From positions 135,318,828-135,382,827 of the forward strand of contig CM043700.1 in assembly GCA_023935145.1 (NCBI GenBank): a DNA stretch of 64,000 bases, in the 5' to 3' direction. The DNA comes from Bretschneidera sinensis (lineage: Eukaryota > Streptophyta > Magnoliopsida > Brassicales > Akaniaceae). The first letter of the stretch is position 1, and the number at the start of each line of letters is the position of its first letter. Below are positions 1 to 10,421 of the stretch, piece after piece. The notes under the pieces were generated by a model. That model was given only the letters and a program-made list of their open reading frames with translations. It had not been told where the DNA came from and made no database searches. Made by a program: the position numbers and the translations under genes.

Positions 1-567
1 AGAAAGGTAGTTTTTTTTGTTGATAACCGATAAATAGTTCTTAAAAAGATAATTTTTGTTATATATGCCACTGTACAATGCTTTATGGCCAAGTTAACTT
101 GAGTAGTCCTTGAAGTATTTTCTCTTAAAATTTTGAATGTTTAATTAGTAAAAATAATAATTTTAATTTTTACAATTTGTCTAAGAAAACTGATCTTTTG
201 TTATATATGCCACTTTACAATGCTAAAACACCTGTTGGTGTCTCCACCAGGTTACCTTAATTAGACATGAAGCATTTTCTTTTAGAAGTTTGAATGTTTA
301 ACTAGTACAATAACTTCAATTTTTACAACTTGTCATTTGCTTTCCCAAATAACCAAAACGTCTCAAGAGATTGTAGTAATAACCGTTTTACATGCTTTAA
401 AAAAGAAGATGATTTGCCGATCCATGTAAGAAAAAGATAAGAAGATGATAGGAAGTGAAAAGTAGTGTGCACATAGGGTGTGCCACCCTTCTAGTGCTAA
501 ACATTAGAATCTCTCTCACTCTCCCTACTGTTTGAATTTTGTGGTTTATAATTTATTTGTTTGCCAG
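1..567 (+). other. Intron of the UDP-sugar pyrophosphorylase gene, with a diverged tandem duplication
   Basis: This stretch precedes the first visible exon and ends in a good 3' splice site (TTGTTTGCCAG at 557-567). I see no further exon of the gene in it. Positions 58-190 and 199-330 are diverged direct copies offset by about 141 bp. Both open with GTTATATATGCCACT, and later pieces such as GTTTGAATGTTTAA recur in order. Confidence 0.55.
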
Positions 568-1506
568 GCTGGTGTCCAAGTAGATGATCCAGTGCAACAG
601 GTATTCAATGGGCAAGAGGTGGAAGTGTGGCCTCGGATCACATGGAAGCCAACATGGGGGCTGACTTTTGCTGACATCAAAAGAAAAATTAGTGGAAGTT
701 GCTCCATTACTCAAAGGTCGACAATGTCCATTAAAGGCCGTAATGTCTTTCTTGAAGATCTATCTTTGGATGGAGCTCTTATTATTGATTCCGTTGACGA
801 TGCAGAGGTATGCTAGAATGAACTGATACCAAATATAAAATAGAATGTTGCAGTAGTACCAATATTTGTGCAATGTGGCAGATTTATAATCTCTTTCTTC
901 CTGCATTCCACTTGTTGCGCTCATTTTTTCTATTCCCTCCTCCTTTCGCCCCAATAATATTCAAACTCTGAACTATATCTTTTAGTACTATTTAAGACAA
1001 ATGGAATTGGTCCTCTCTATTTGGATGTTACAGGCATTGTCTATTATAGAACATATTGCTCAAATATGGTGCCAACATTTTTGAATTGAACACATGTTTA
1101 GAATCAAATATGCTGTTAGTTTTTGTGACTAAAATTTGCTATTGTTTTCCTTCTAGCAGAAAATTGTTCTTGAAATTTAGACCACTACTTTCTGGTTTTT
1201 CCATATATTTCCTCTATTGTCATAATTTATTATGAATTGCTTTTTTTGGGGGTTGGGGGCGGGAGGGTGGGTTGGTTGTGGAGGAAATAAATGTAAACCC
1301 GTTACTGTGTGTGTTTCTAATAATGTAACCTTAAACAGGTAAAAGTGGGAGGTTCAGTGCAAAACAAGGGTTGGATCCTTGAAAATGTTGACTACAAAGA
1401 TGCTTCTGTGCCCGAGGAAACAAGGATCAGGGGTTTCAGATTTAACAAAATTGAGCAAGTGGAAGAGAGATATACTGAGCCTGGCAAGTTCTGCTTGAAG
1501 CCTTGA
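568..1506 (+). CDS. USP: UDP-sugar pyrophosphorylase, last two exons (gene starts left of the window)
   Basis: UDP-sugar pyrophosphorylase converts sugar-1-phosphates plus UTP to UDP-sugars (glucose, galactose, glucuronate, xylose, arabinose). It feeds cell-wall precursor synthesis and sugar salvage in the cytosol. Two exons are visible: 568-807 (80 codons) and 1339-1506 (55 codons plus TGA), both phase 0 with GT-AG borders. The peptide matches the C-terminal end of plant USPs as I know it: a short segment with [20 protein letters not shown], then a beta-helix-like stretch ([17 protein letters not shown]), then [10 protein letters not shown] and a terminal RGFRF motif. The first exon has an in-frame TTG upstream at 532, but that lies in the intron. 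The family is about 600 residues, so roughly three quarters of the protein lies outside the window. The visible part shows no damage. Confidence 0.88.
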
Positions 1507-2210
1507 ACTTATACAGAATTCTTTTTTTCCCCTTCAAGTGGGCTTACAATTTAAAGTTCAAGGAAGAGATCCTCATTGTAACTTTATTGAATTTAGTTGG
1601 ATCTGAAAATATTATTCCCAGAAATAGTGTGGTGAAAATTTTGTATTCTATCTCCTATCAATCGTTTATTCTTTTCCTGGTCAAGAGTAATAAATTGTAG
1701 TCAATGTGCTCAATATAAGAAAATATTCAGCCATTTAAATAAAAGGCTTAAGGCTTGGGCTATGCTTCGATTACCTATGATCATGGCTTTAGTTCATTTG
1801 TCTCTAAAGTAAATGTCTGATGGCGTCAAGCAATGGACCTTGTTGATGGAAAGTTAGAAGGTTCTTGACTCCTAATGTTTGCATGCATGGAGTTCCATTT
1901 TGGCATTTCTCATTTGGGATTCAAGCATCTCATCATGATCATGAAGGGGCCCAAGTTTATAAGCTACATTAATTCAACTTCTACACTCAACTAGAAAGCC
2001 TTAATTTATCTTTTGAAGAAAATAACAAGAGTCAGAAAAACAAATTAAAAATTTCCCATGCTTATAGGTTTTGGTAACTAGCTACTAGCCCGTTCTTATT
2101 GCTGATTCACCCAAGAAATGATATCATGGAAATATGCTCAATATTGTACAAGCCAATAACATCTATATCTATGATTAGTCATTTTCATGATATAAATTGT
2201 TATGTAAACT
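1507..2210. other. 3' UTR of the USP gene and AT-rich spacer
   Basis: The 3' UTR probably runs to about 1700, where AATAAATTG occurs near 1688. Beyond that is AT-rich spacer with no gene recognised. It ends at the left LTR of the next element. Confidence 0.5.
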
Positions 2211-2506
2211 TGTTGATGTCAAAAATCTGCCTTTCGGATCCTTGTGTATTTGAGAGACACATAAACTAGAAAGCCATCGAAGTTGCGCTCTAGGGGACTC
2301 TCCGACGCCCAAGTCATATGCATGAATAATAGGAGAAAAGTAAAATTGTATAATTGTAAGATTTGTTTATTGTAAATTGTGAATATGTACCTTTTATGAT
2401 GAAAGCTCTTTTATATAGTGTGCTAGAACTTAAGAAATTGCCTTCTTGCCCAGAGAGGTGGCCAGATGTCATTAGGTTATTGGAGAGGAAATTTTCTCCT
2501 ACATCA
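2211..2506 (-). repeat. LTR (left copy; 3' LTR on the minus strand)
   Basis: Direct repeat of 5329-5626. It shares blocks such as CATATGCATGAATAATAGGA and TTGTAAATTGTGAATATGTA. On the plus strand it is followed by GAAACCCCCCATTTCC, the complement of a polypurine tract. Confidence 0.7.
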
Positions 2507-2575
2507 GAAACCCCCCATTTCCGTAAGTATATTTATGTGCTTGAGGAAGTATAATAGAGCTTGTGTCGTTGGTTG

Positions 2576-3300
2576 CACACTTAGTTTGAGAGACGTGGGT
2601 CCAAGCATATAAGGCTCAATTGAAATGCTCGGCCTTGGAGACATAGGACCGAGCATATGAAGCTCAGTCAAAATTTTCAGCCTTGGAAACATGGGACTGA
2701 GCATATGAGGCTCAGTCCAAATGCTCAGTCTTAGAGATTTTCTAGAGACATAGGACCGAGCATATAAGGCTCAGTCAAAATGCTCGACCTTGGAGATTTT
2801 CTGGAGACATGGGACCGAGCATATAAGGCTCAGTCAAAATGCTCAGCCTTGGCGATTTTCTGGAGATGTGGGACCGATCGTATGAGGCTCAGTCAAAATG
2901 CTCGATCTTGGAGATTTTCTTGAGACGTGGGACCGAGCATATGAGTCTCAGTCAAAATGTTTGGCCTTGGATATTTTCTGGAGATACTGGACCGAGCATA
3001 TAAGGGTCAGTCAAAATGCTCGGCTTTGGAGATTTTTTGGAGACGTAGGACCGAGCATATGAGACTCAGTCAAAATGCTCAGCCTTGGAGATTTTCTGGA
3101 GACATTGGACCGATCATATGAGGCTCAGTCAAGATGCTCGGCCTTGGAGACAAGGGACCGAGCATATGAGGCTTAATCAAGATGCAAGGCTTTGGAAACA
3201 TGGGACCGAGCATATGAATCTTAGTCAAAATGTTCGGCCTTAGAGACATGGGACCGAGCATATGAGGCTCAGTCAAAATGCTCGGCCTTGGAGACATGAG
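2576..3300. repeat. Tandem array of 59 bp and 48 bp monomers
   Basis: About twelve head-to-tail units carry the core GGACCGAGCATATGAGGCTC. Core spacings read from the sequence are 49, 56, 62, 58, 59, 59, 60, 59, 48, 48 and 47 bp. The long form differs from the short form by an extra block reading roughly AGATTTTCTGG. The core contains the short inverted repeat GAGC...GCTC around CATATG. Confidence 0.85.
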
Positions 3301-3866
3301 TTGATGGAGACATCAGACTAATGGAGAAAACGAGTTGATGGAGAAACATAGGTGATGGTGAAACATAGCTGATGGAGAAACATAGTTGATGGAGAAACTG
3401 ATCTGATGGAGAAAATAAGCTAATGGAGAAACATAGCTAATGGAGAAACTGATCTGATGGAGAAACATAACTGATGGAGAAACTGATCTAATAGAGAAAC
3501 ATAGTTGATGGAGAAACTGATCTGATGGAGAAACCAGACTGATGAAGAAAATAAGTTGATGGAGAAACATAGCTAATGGAAAAACATAACTAATGGAGAA
3601 ACACGGTTGATGGAGAAATTAGATTGATGGAGAAAATAAGTTGATGGAGAAACTGATCTGATGGAGAAAATAAGCTGATGGAAAAACATACCTGATGGAG
3701 AAACATAACTGATGGAGAAACCAGACTGATGGAGAAAATAAACTGATGGAGAAACATAACTGATGGAGAAACCAGACTGATAGAGAAAATAAATTGATGG
3801 AGAAACATAACTGATAGAGAAACTTATTTGATGGAGAAACCGGACTGATGGAGAAACCGAGCTGAA
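3300..3866. repeat. Minisatellite of about 17 bp, roughly 33 copies
   Basis: Units of the form CTGATGGAGAAACATA repeat with small changes, with endings such as AAATAAG, CCAGA and CTGAT. Variant order gives a loose higher-order period of about 50 bp. Minus-strand reading frames here are only translated repeat. Confidence 0.88.
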
Positions 3867-4599
3867 TGAACTAAGGTGTTCAGTTGTTTTGGATTTTGTA
3901 CCCCATCTTGTGGAGTGCTTCTGTTTGTTTGAGTTTGTGGCGTGTTTGAGGCCATTTAATGAAGAAATAACTGTTTTTTTACCGTTTATAAGAAACTTGC
4001 CCGAGAAAGTAGAATTTCAAAATTTGAAGGCAGATTATGGAAAGAAGAGACTGAAAAACCTTAGGAACCAGTTTGTACAAATTTGAAACCAAGCTTGAGT
4101 TTGGTGAACCAACTGGTCAAATATGAGTCAAAATTGGTGGTTTATGAAGAAACCTATATGTGCAAGCAGAATTTTGAACTTGTGAGTCTGGATTTGAAAA
4201 GAACACATCATAAAACCTTAGGAACCGATCTTTTTAGATATGAAAATAGAATAAAAGTTACTAACCAGATGGCCAAAGTGGTGAACCGATTGGTTGAACC
4301 AACTGGTTTGAGTTTGGGGGTTAATATGTAATTTCTAGAATGCTTAAGGACCGAAATAAAATTTCAAGAAAGTGTACGGATTAAAATACTATTTCAATAA
4401 ATTGGAAGGATTAAATTGAAATATTGAAAAATTTAAAAGACCAAAAATATAATTTATAGATATTTGAGGGCCTAAAATAAAATTTTCAAAAATACTTAAA
4501 GATTGAAACGAAATTTTTTGAACTTGGGTGATGTGGTGCCTAGGTGGAAATGACTTGGCATTGACTAACCATTCACATGCTGATGTGCTGATGTCATGT

Positions 4600-5170
4600 G
4601 GATTAAAAGGTCAAAATTTCATTTTTTGGAAAAATTTAACGGTTCCGATGGAAGACTTTCCGACGTCCGATCGCTTTAAACCTTTGAAGATATGCAGATC
4701 TAAGGACGGAGAATCTATTTTTGCGGGTTGATCTAAATTTTAATGGTCGGATTTTTTTAGATCTGATGGTCAAAATTCTGTTTTCTCAGTAAACTTTAAC
4801 GATTCTGATGGAATATTTTTCGACATCCAATAATTGTGAAACTTTGAAAACATGCAGATTTAAGGCTGGAGAATTTGTTTTGTGGACTGATCTGAATTTT
4901 AATGGTCGGATTTTTTCAGATCTGATGGTCAAAATTCTGTTTTCCCAGTAAACTTTAACGATTCTGATGGAATATTTTTCGACATCCGATAATTGTGAAA
5001 CTTTGAAAACATGCAGATTTAAGGCTGGAGAATTTGTTTTGTGGACTGATCTGAATTTTAATGGTCGAATTTTTTCAGATCTGATGGTCAAAATTATGTT
5101 TTCTCAGCAAACTGTAACAGTTTCGATGAAGGATTTTCTGACTTCCGATCGCTGTGAAACTTTGTAGGAT
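4600..5170. repeat. Tandem array with 159 bp period, about 3.5 copies
   Basis: The landmark AACTTTAACGATTCTGATGG begins at 4792 and 4951, and a diverged form begins at 5110. An older copy starts near 4632. The two central copies are nearly identical and the outer ones more diverged, the pattern left by unequal exchange or slippage. A minus-strand open frame at 4786-5091 is two copies of this unit and not a recognisable protein. Confidence 0.8.
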
Positions 5171-5326
5171 GGTAGATATGGAGGTGGAGAACGTAGTAGT
5201 GTATTCTGATTGGATCATTTATGGTTGCATTATCATGGATCTGACTTCCGATCGCCAGGACCTCGGTGGCTTATTTTTAACATCTTTAGAAAAAATATTT
5301 TATCGTTCCCCCGGACGATGCCATCT

Positions 5327-5626
5327 GTTGATGCCAAAAATCTGTCTCCCGGATCTCTGTGCATTTGAGAGACATGTAAACTGGAATGTTCTCGAGGTTG
5401 CACCTCGGGAGACTCTCCAACGCTCAAGTCAGTCATATGCATGAATAATAGGATAATAGTAAAGTTGTATAATTGTTAGAGTTACTTGTTGTAAATTGTG
5501 AATATGTACCTTTTATAATGAGAACCCCTTTATATAGTATGTTGGAGCTTAAAAAATTTACCTTTTTGCCCTGCAAGAGGACTATGTGTCATTAGTTTAT
5601 TAGAAAAAGAATTTTTCCTTACATCA
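5327..5626 (-). repeat. LTR (right copy; 5' LTR on the minus strand)
   Basis: Pairs with 2211-2506. On the plus strand it is preceded by the complement of the putative Tat-like primer binding site at about 5305-5326. Confidence 0.7.
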
Positions 5627-6691
5627 AAACCCTTTTCTTGACCTGAATTCTTTTATGGTGTTAGGATCAAGGATACGTTATATGTTGGCTTGATATGCCT
5701 AAGCTATATATATATAAAAGTCATTCTTGTTTCTTATTCCTTCTTAATGTGAGTGTTCTTTATCATTTCTTCTTATTTACACAGTAAATATTTTCAACAA
5801 TCGTCCCCTCTTATATGATTCTCTATAACTCTTCTTTGAGTAAAAGCTAGTTAAGTTTTTCTAGTGTCATACGAATCACAAATAGTCCGCTATGAAACTG
5901 TTACATTTTTCCACAGCTTTAGCATTCATGGGATCAATTGCTCCTTTTTCCATGGGCTCTACCATGGATTAGCATCGTAGGAGTCAACATCCGTGCATGT
6001 CCATTTTGTCCAACTCGAACCATTAACTTTAATATCACTTGTTAAAAACTGAAGATGCATCCTATATTGGCTTGATATATAGATGATTATCAATTTGATT
6101 CAAAAACTTAAACTCATGAGTTTTGAATCTAAACGACGTATATAAACCATTACTGTTCCCTATTTTTCTCATTTATAGGATTACATTTTTACGTTTTCTC
6201 TTACTCACTCGCAAATGTTCTCACCATCTTAGTTGCTGAGCTACCGAGATTTCTTTATCTTGAAGCTTGGCTTTGTTTCGTTATCCTTCTGACAAAAACA
6301 CAAAAGAAAAACTTTAGATTTATAATTCGGCGCCGTCAATTCTTTCGTGCTTGTGTCATACTGCGCCTACAATAGACAAAACGATCGTCTAAATATTATA
6401 TCAAAATAAACAAAAGAAAGGAAGTCGGTAGAGGAATATTGATACCACAACTGAGAATTAATAAACACGGGAGAGAGAGAAAGACCATAGATTAAACCCC
6501 ATGTGTAGCAGGAAAAAAAAATGACAAATTCATTGAAATTTAGATGAGAAAATTCAAACTGAAGAAATTATTTAATGAGACTAATAAATTAAGTAAGAAA
6601 ATTAATACATGTTGCATTCACAACACTTGCCACGAAATTTCTCACAAATTTCCTTAACAATCTAATAATAAATTTTCTCAAGAATTCTGCT
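5627..6691. other. Intergenic AT-rich spacer and promoter region of the CML gene
   Basis: No gene, RNA or clear repeat is recognised here. The stretch ends at the TATA box of the calmodulin-like gene. Confidence 0.5.
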
Positions 6692-6699
6692 TATAAATA
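6692..6699 (+). promoter_or_regulatory. TATA box of the CML gene
   Basis: TATAAATA lies 56 bp before the ATG at 6755. That leaves room for a leader of about 25-30 nt, which is short but workable for a plant gene. Confidence 0.5.
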
Positions 6700-6754
6700 C
6701 ACATACCCTTTACTCTGTTATAAATTCTTTGGTTGGTTTTTGGTTTTTGCCGAA

Positions 6755-7255
6755 ATGCCGCTTAGAACCAACGACTTGCAACGGATTTTTGAAAGGCTTG
6801 ACAAAAATGGAGATGGGCTTGTTAGCTCAGAGGAGCTAAATTGGCTCCTTGAGAGAATCGGATTACTCCAATTTAGCATAGAGGAGCTTGAGTCATTAGT
6901 AGGGAAACAGAGCCTCAATTTCAACGAGTTCTTGTTCTTCTATGACTCGATTTCAAGGGATAACAGAGATGACAGTCAGAATGATGATCATCAGGATGAT
7001 GATGATGAAAAAGAAGAAGATGGTGGTGTGGACGAGGAGATCAGTGATCTTGTTAAGGCCTTTAAAGTATTTGATATGAATGGTGATGGCTTCATTTCTT
7101 GTGATGAGCTTCAAAGCATATTGTCAAGACTGGGATTATGGGATGAAACTAGTGGGAAAGATTGTAAGAGCATGATTTGCGCGTATGATACCAATTCTGA
7201 TGGGGTTCTTGATTTTGAGGAATTCAAGAAAATGATGTTGCATTCTGTTTCTTAA
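6755..7255 (+). CDS. Calmodulin-like calcium-binding protein, CML44/CML45 type
   Basis: A 166-residue EF-hand protein encoded by one exon, expected to act as a calcium sensor. I start it at the ATG at 6755; an upstream in-frame TTG at 6740 is not a plausible start. Three canonical 12-residue loops are visible: residues 16-27 (DKNGDGLVSSEE), 107-118 (DMNGDGFISCDE) and 145-156 (DTNSDGVLDFEE). Each has D, N, D at positions 1, 3, 5 and E at position 12. The second hand, around residues 42-63, has lost its loop acids and probably does not bind calcium. Between the lobes is an acidic linker (about residues 68-95, rich in D and E) unlike the short helix of true calmodulin. The start and the VGKQ segment resemble CML44/45 of Arabidopsis as I remember it; the exact orthologue is not certain. 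No lipidation signal is seen. Confidence 0.88.
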   Translation: MPLRTNDLQRIFERLDKNGDGLVSSEELNWLLERIGLLQFSIEELESLVGKQSLNFNEFLFFYDSISRDNRDDSQNDDHQDDDDEKEEDGGVDEEISDLVKAFKVFDMNGDGFISCDELQSILSRLGLWDETSGKDCKSMICAYDTNSDGVLDFEEFKKMMLHSVS

Positions 7256-9254
7256 TCATGTTCGTTCATGTACGTGATTGATGATTAATTTTAACTAATT
7301 AAATCATATTTTCTCATCTTTAATTAATATACTAACTAGCCGTCTTAAAGATTTGTATAGCCTTAGATTTTAGTTACTGAATATGTATATATTTCTTCGA
7401 ATATTGCCAATATTTGGTTTCAGTTTAAGATCAACTTTAAGTTTGAGTTAACTGTAATTTTTTAAGATTTATTAAAAATTTAATCAAATTTTATTAAATT
7501 TCTTTAAATAACAATTAATACGTAATTTAATTTGATTTGATTAAATTATTGACAAACATAATCATTGTATCAGTTAATTATGGCCAATCAGATTAATTAG
7601 AACAATTTGGTAAGTGAATTTAAAACCAAAAACAACAAAAAGAGAGAAGTAATTGTAACATGAAATGATAATTTTTTTATGAAAATTATTGAAATGCTCA
7701 TTTTAGAGCTCTTGTGCAGTGCTAGGGGCAAAATCTTGTTTTTAAGAACTCAGAAAACAGAAATTTTTGTAGAATTTATAAAGTGGTTTATGATCTATAA
7801 ACAAAAATTTAAAACACTTTTAAAATAATGGTTTATAAAAGAATAAAAGAAGTTTTAAAAAAACAAATTTGTGTCACACTTTTATTTTGCCAAACACTAT
7901 AAAAAGTTTTTAGTTTCATTTTTGGTTTATCAAAAATATTTTTGTAAACCACAAATCAAAACTAACGTTAGGCCAACAAATAGTTAAACATACAAGCAAA
8001 ATCTTGAATTTTGGGGGATTCCTACAAGGATGTACAAACAGTTGAAATGTTAGATTAAAATTTTTAACCAAAATTTTTTAATAAATTTTTTTAACTGTTT
8101 TGACTGAATTAACTTAAATATTTTGATATTAATGGATTGAATTAATTTCGGTAAGTTAATCGATATTATTTATATAATTAATATTTTTTTAATTGATTAT
8201 ATATTATATATTTAATTTATACTTAAATTTTTTTAATTTATTATATTTATATTTAATATGTTATTAATAATAAATAATTTTTTAATTAATTAAACGATCA
8301 AATAATTAAAAAAATTAACCGTTAACTATTCAATTAACCGATATATCTTATTTAGTTAACCGATTTTATATTAACTAAATGATCCATTTTATCTAAATTT
8401 GTTTGAAATGATCGGTTTTAACCATTTAGTGAATATCACTAACAGTTTCCATAAAAGATACTAGTGAAAAAATTATTTTTTAATTCAAAATGTAATTTGG
8501 AGCAATTAAAAAAAAGAAGATCAAATTTAGATAATAAATAAAATATTAATTAAGATTAGAGTACAACGCAAAATATCAGAAGAAATTTCGGCCGAATTTA
8601 CGAGATGACCTCAAAGTTTTACCAAGTCTAAGTCGAGTCAAATGGGCCTGTGGTTTCCTGCCCAGTGCTATGAATTTAATCATCTATTCATTTTTCTTAG
8701 CCAATTGCCTGAGTTTTAATCAAAGTCAACGCTTTTTTTTGGAAAATGACTATTAAGTCGGCTGCAGACATTTACAACTAAAAACACAAGTTTGAGATTT
8801 TGGAAATATTAAGAAAATATGTTCCTTCAAACAAAAAAGAGATGGTGTCTTTTTGACCAACAAATTAAAAGTACTAAATCATAACTTGTACGGTAGTACG
8901 TGCATCATGTTGTCTTCTTGAAAACTTCGGTTGACTATCAAATCAACTATGGTTGTTAAAACTAGAGGTGTGTATGGATGGCTTTGATGGGGTTAGTTTA
9001 GAAGTTCATTCCAATTTATTTATATTGGATTGAAAAAATTTCAATTCAATTCAACTCATAATCTCATCTAATCTTAATTCAATCTAATCTATTTTAATTG
9101 GTTTGAGTCACCAGATTGATATATTTTTTTTTACTAAATAATTAAACTATACATATTACATAACAAAAAAAATATTCTATTAAATCCAAAACTAAATCTA
9201 TTCATTTTATAAGTAAAATCTATGTGCCTAACAACACAAATAATATTTAATAAT
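7256..9254. other. Intergenic AT-rich spacer
   Basis: About 2 kb with long A/T runs and no supported gene. It holds the 3' UTR of the CML gene. No element ends could be assigned. Confidence 0.5.
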
Positions 9255-9655
9255 ATGAAAAAGAGAACAATTGTCTCATGGACTACAATGATTGTAGGCT
9301 ATGCTAAATTTGTTTTTTTTATACTGCTAAAAAGCTTTTTGATGACATACTAGAAAAAGATGTTATGCCATTGAATGTCATAATTGGAGGTTACGTTCAA
9401 GCCAAACTTGATAAGGATCATTTAATATTGTTTCATGAAATGCAAGCAAGTAATATAAAACCTGATGAAGTGACCATGATCAATTGCTTATCTGCATGCT
9501 CACAACTTGGAGCCATTGATGTTGGGATATGGATTCATCCTTATATTGAAAAACACAATCTTCATCAAAATTTTGCACTAAGAACTGTTTTAGTTGACAT
9601 AAATTTAACTTACTTTAAAAGACTGCTCAATTACAAAGGAAATATGGATTTCTAG
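9255..9655 (+). pseudogene. PPR protein fragment (PLS type), frameshifted
   Basis: The first frame (from ATG at 9255) reads VSWTTMIVGYAK, a typical PPR S/L-repeat start. It then runs out of frame in a T-rich stretch near 9310-9320. The second frame from about 9330 reads through KLFDDI, then IIGGYVQA, then a repeat with KPDEVTMINCLSACSQLGAI, as in PCMP-E pentatricopeptide repeat proteins of organelle RNA editing. Homology fades near 9610 and the frame stops at 9653. Only about three repeats remain, with no N-terminal targeting peptide and no E or DYW domain. It is a relic of an otherwise absent gene. I saw no flanking poly(A) that would prove retroposition. Confidence 0.72.
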
Positions 9656-10383
9656 ACAGTTGCTAATAATATATTTTAGTAACTTAACATTTATTGGCCG
9701 TGCTAATGCTTTTTCACTAATTAGTCTAATTTTTGGACTATGTTTTAATGCACTTGGAAGCGACATAAAGGCTCTTAAAAGGTCACAAAGAAGCAAATTA
9801 AATGGTTCAATAATGTTTGCATAAAATACTTCCAGCAAGTTGGTATTACTAAGTTTTATCATGCATCCAACATTTATTCCATCAACATTATGGTACATCT
9901 TTTTGGAATATAAGTTTATTTGCATACATTAATCCTGACTGAAATCTTGCATGTTAGAGTGTTAATTTATTTGTTTATTTTATAGTTACAATGGTACAAG
10001 AAATCAAAATTTTGTTAGTATAAGTTAACCGTGCATTAAATTTTTTTTATTGAATTTATGCTTAACAATAATTATGAAAACTATTTTATAACTCGAAATA
10101 AGTATTTGTTTCTAGTATAAATATTTGAAACTAAAATTTAGGTAATTGAAAAGTATGAGACTTATTTAGACATTAAAATATCTACTACATATAATTTTAC
10201 ACACTAATAGTAATTAGAATGAACATTTTATGATTATATATTTTACAATTATATTATAATTATTTATACATTATTTTATATTCAATAAATATAAAATATA
10301 TAATTATATATTTAACAGAGTTATCGATTTTAATCGGATTCGCGAGTCAATCAAGTTTCATACTCACCTTTAATTAAAACAAC

Positions 10384-10421
<38 letters not shown>

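Larger units (their letters stand above)
2211..5626 (-). mobile_element. Non-autonomous LTR retrotransposon, Tat-like primer site, minus strand
   Basis: Two direct repeats of about 296 bp (2211-2506 and 5329-5626, the second reaching back to TGTTG at about 5327) bound this element. They share the TGTTGATG start and ACATCA end, and align throughout with substitutions. Flanking bases are AAACT at 2206-2210 and AAACC at 5627-5631, a 4/5 target-site duplication. Read on the minus strand, the LTR at the right end is followed by TGGCATCGTCCGGGGGAACG. That resembles the primer binding region of Tat-lineage Ty3 elements. An AAATGGGGGG purine tract abuts the other LTR. The interior carries no gag or pol that I recognise, only three tandem arrays and low-complexity sequence. 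It is therefore a decayed non-autonomous element. The lineage call rests on the primer site alone and is inference. Confidence 0.65.

Noticed and set aside
3079..3808. Minus-strand open frames with repeated MLGPMSPRPS or FLHQ words
   Set aside because: Both are translations of the tandem arrays with no independent evidence of coding.
3300..3866. Regular short repeats that could suggest a CRISPR array
   Set aside because: Units are contiguous with no unique spacers, lie in plant nuclear DNA inside an LTR element, and have no cas genes. It is a minisatellite.
4786..5091. 101-codon minus-strand open frame
   Set aside because: It is two copies of the 159 bp tandem unit; no family resemblance and no start context.
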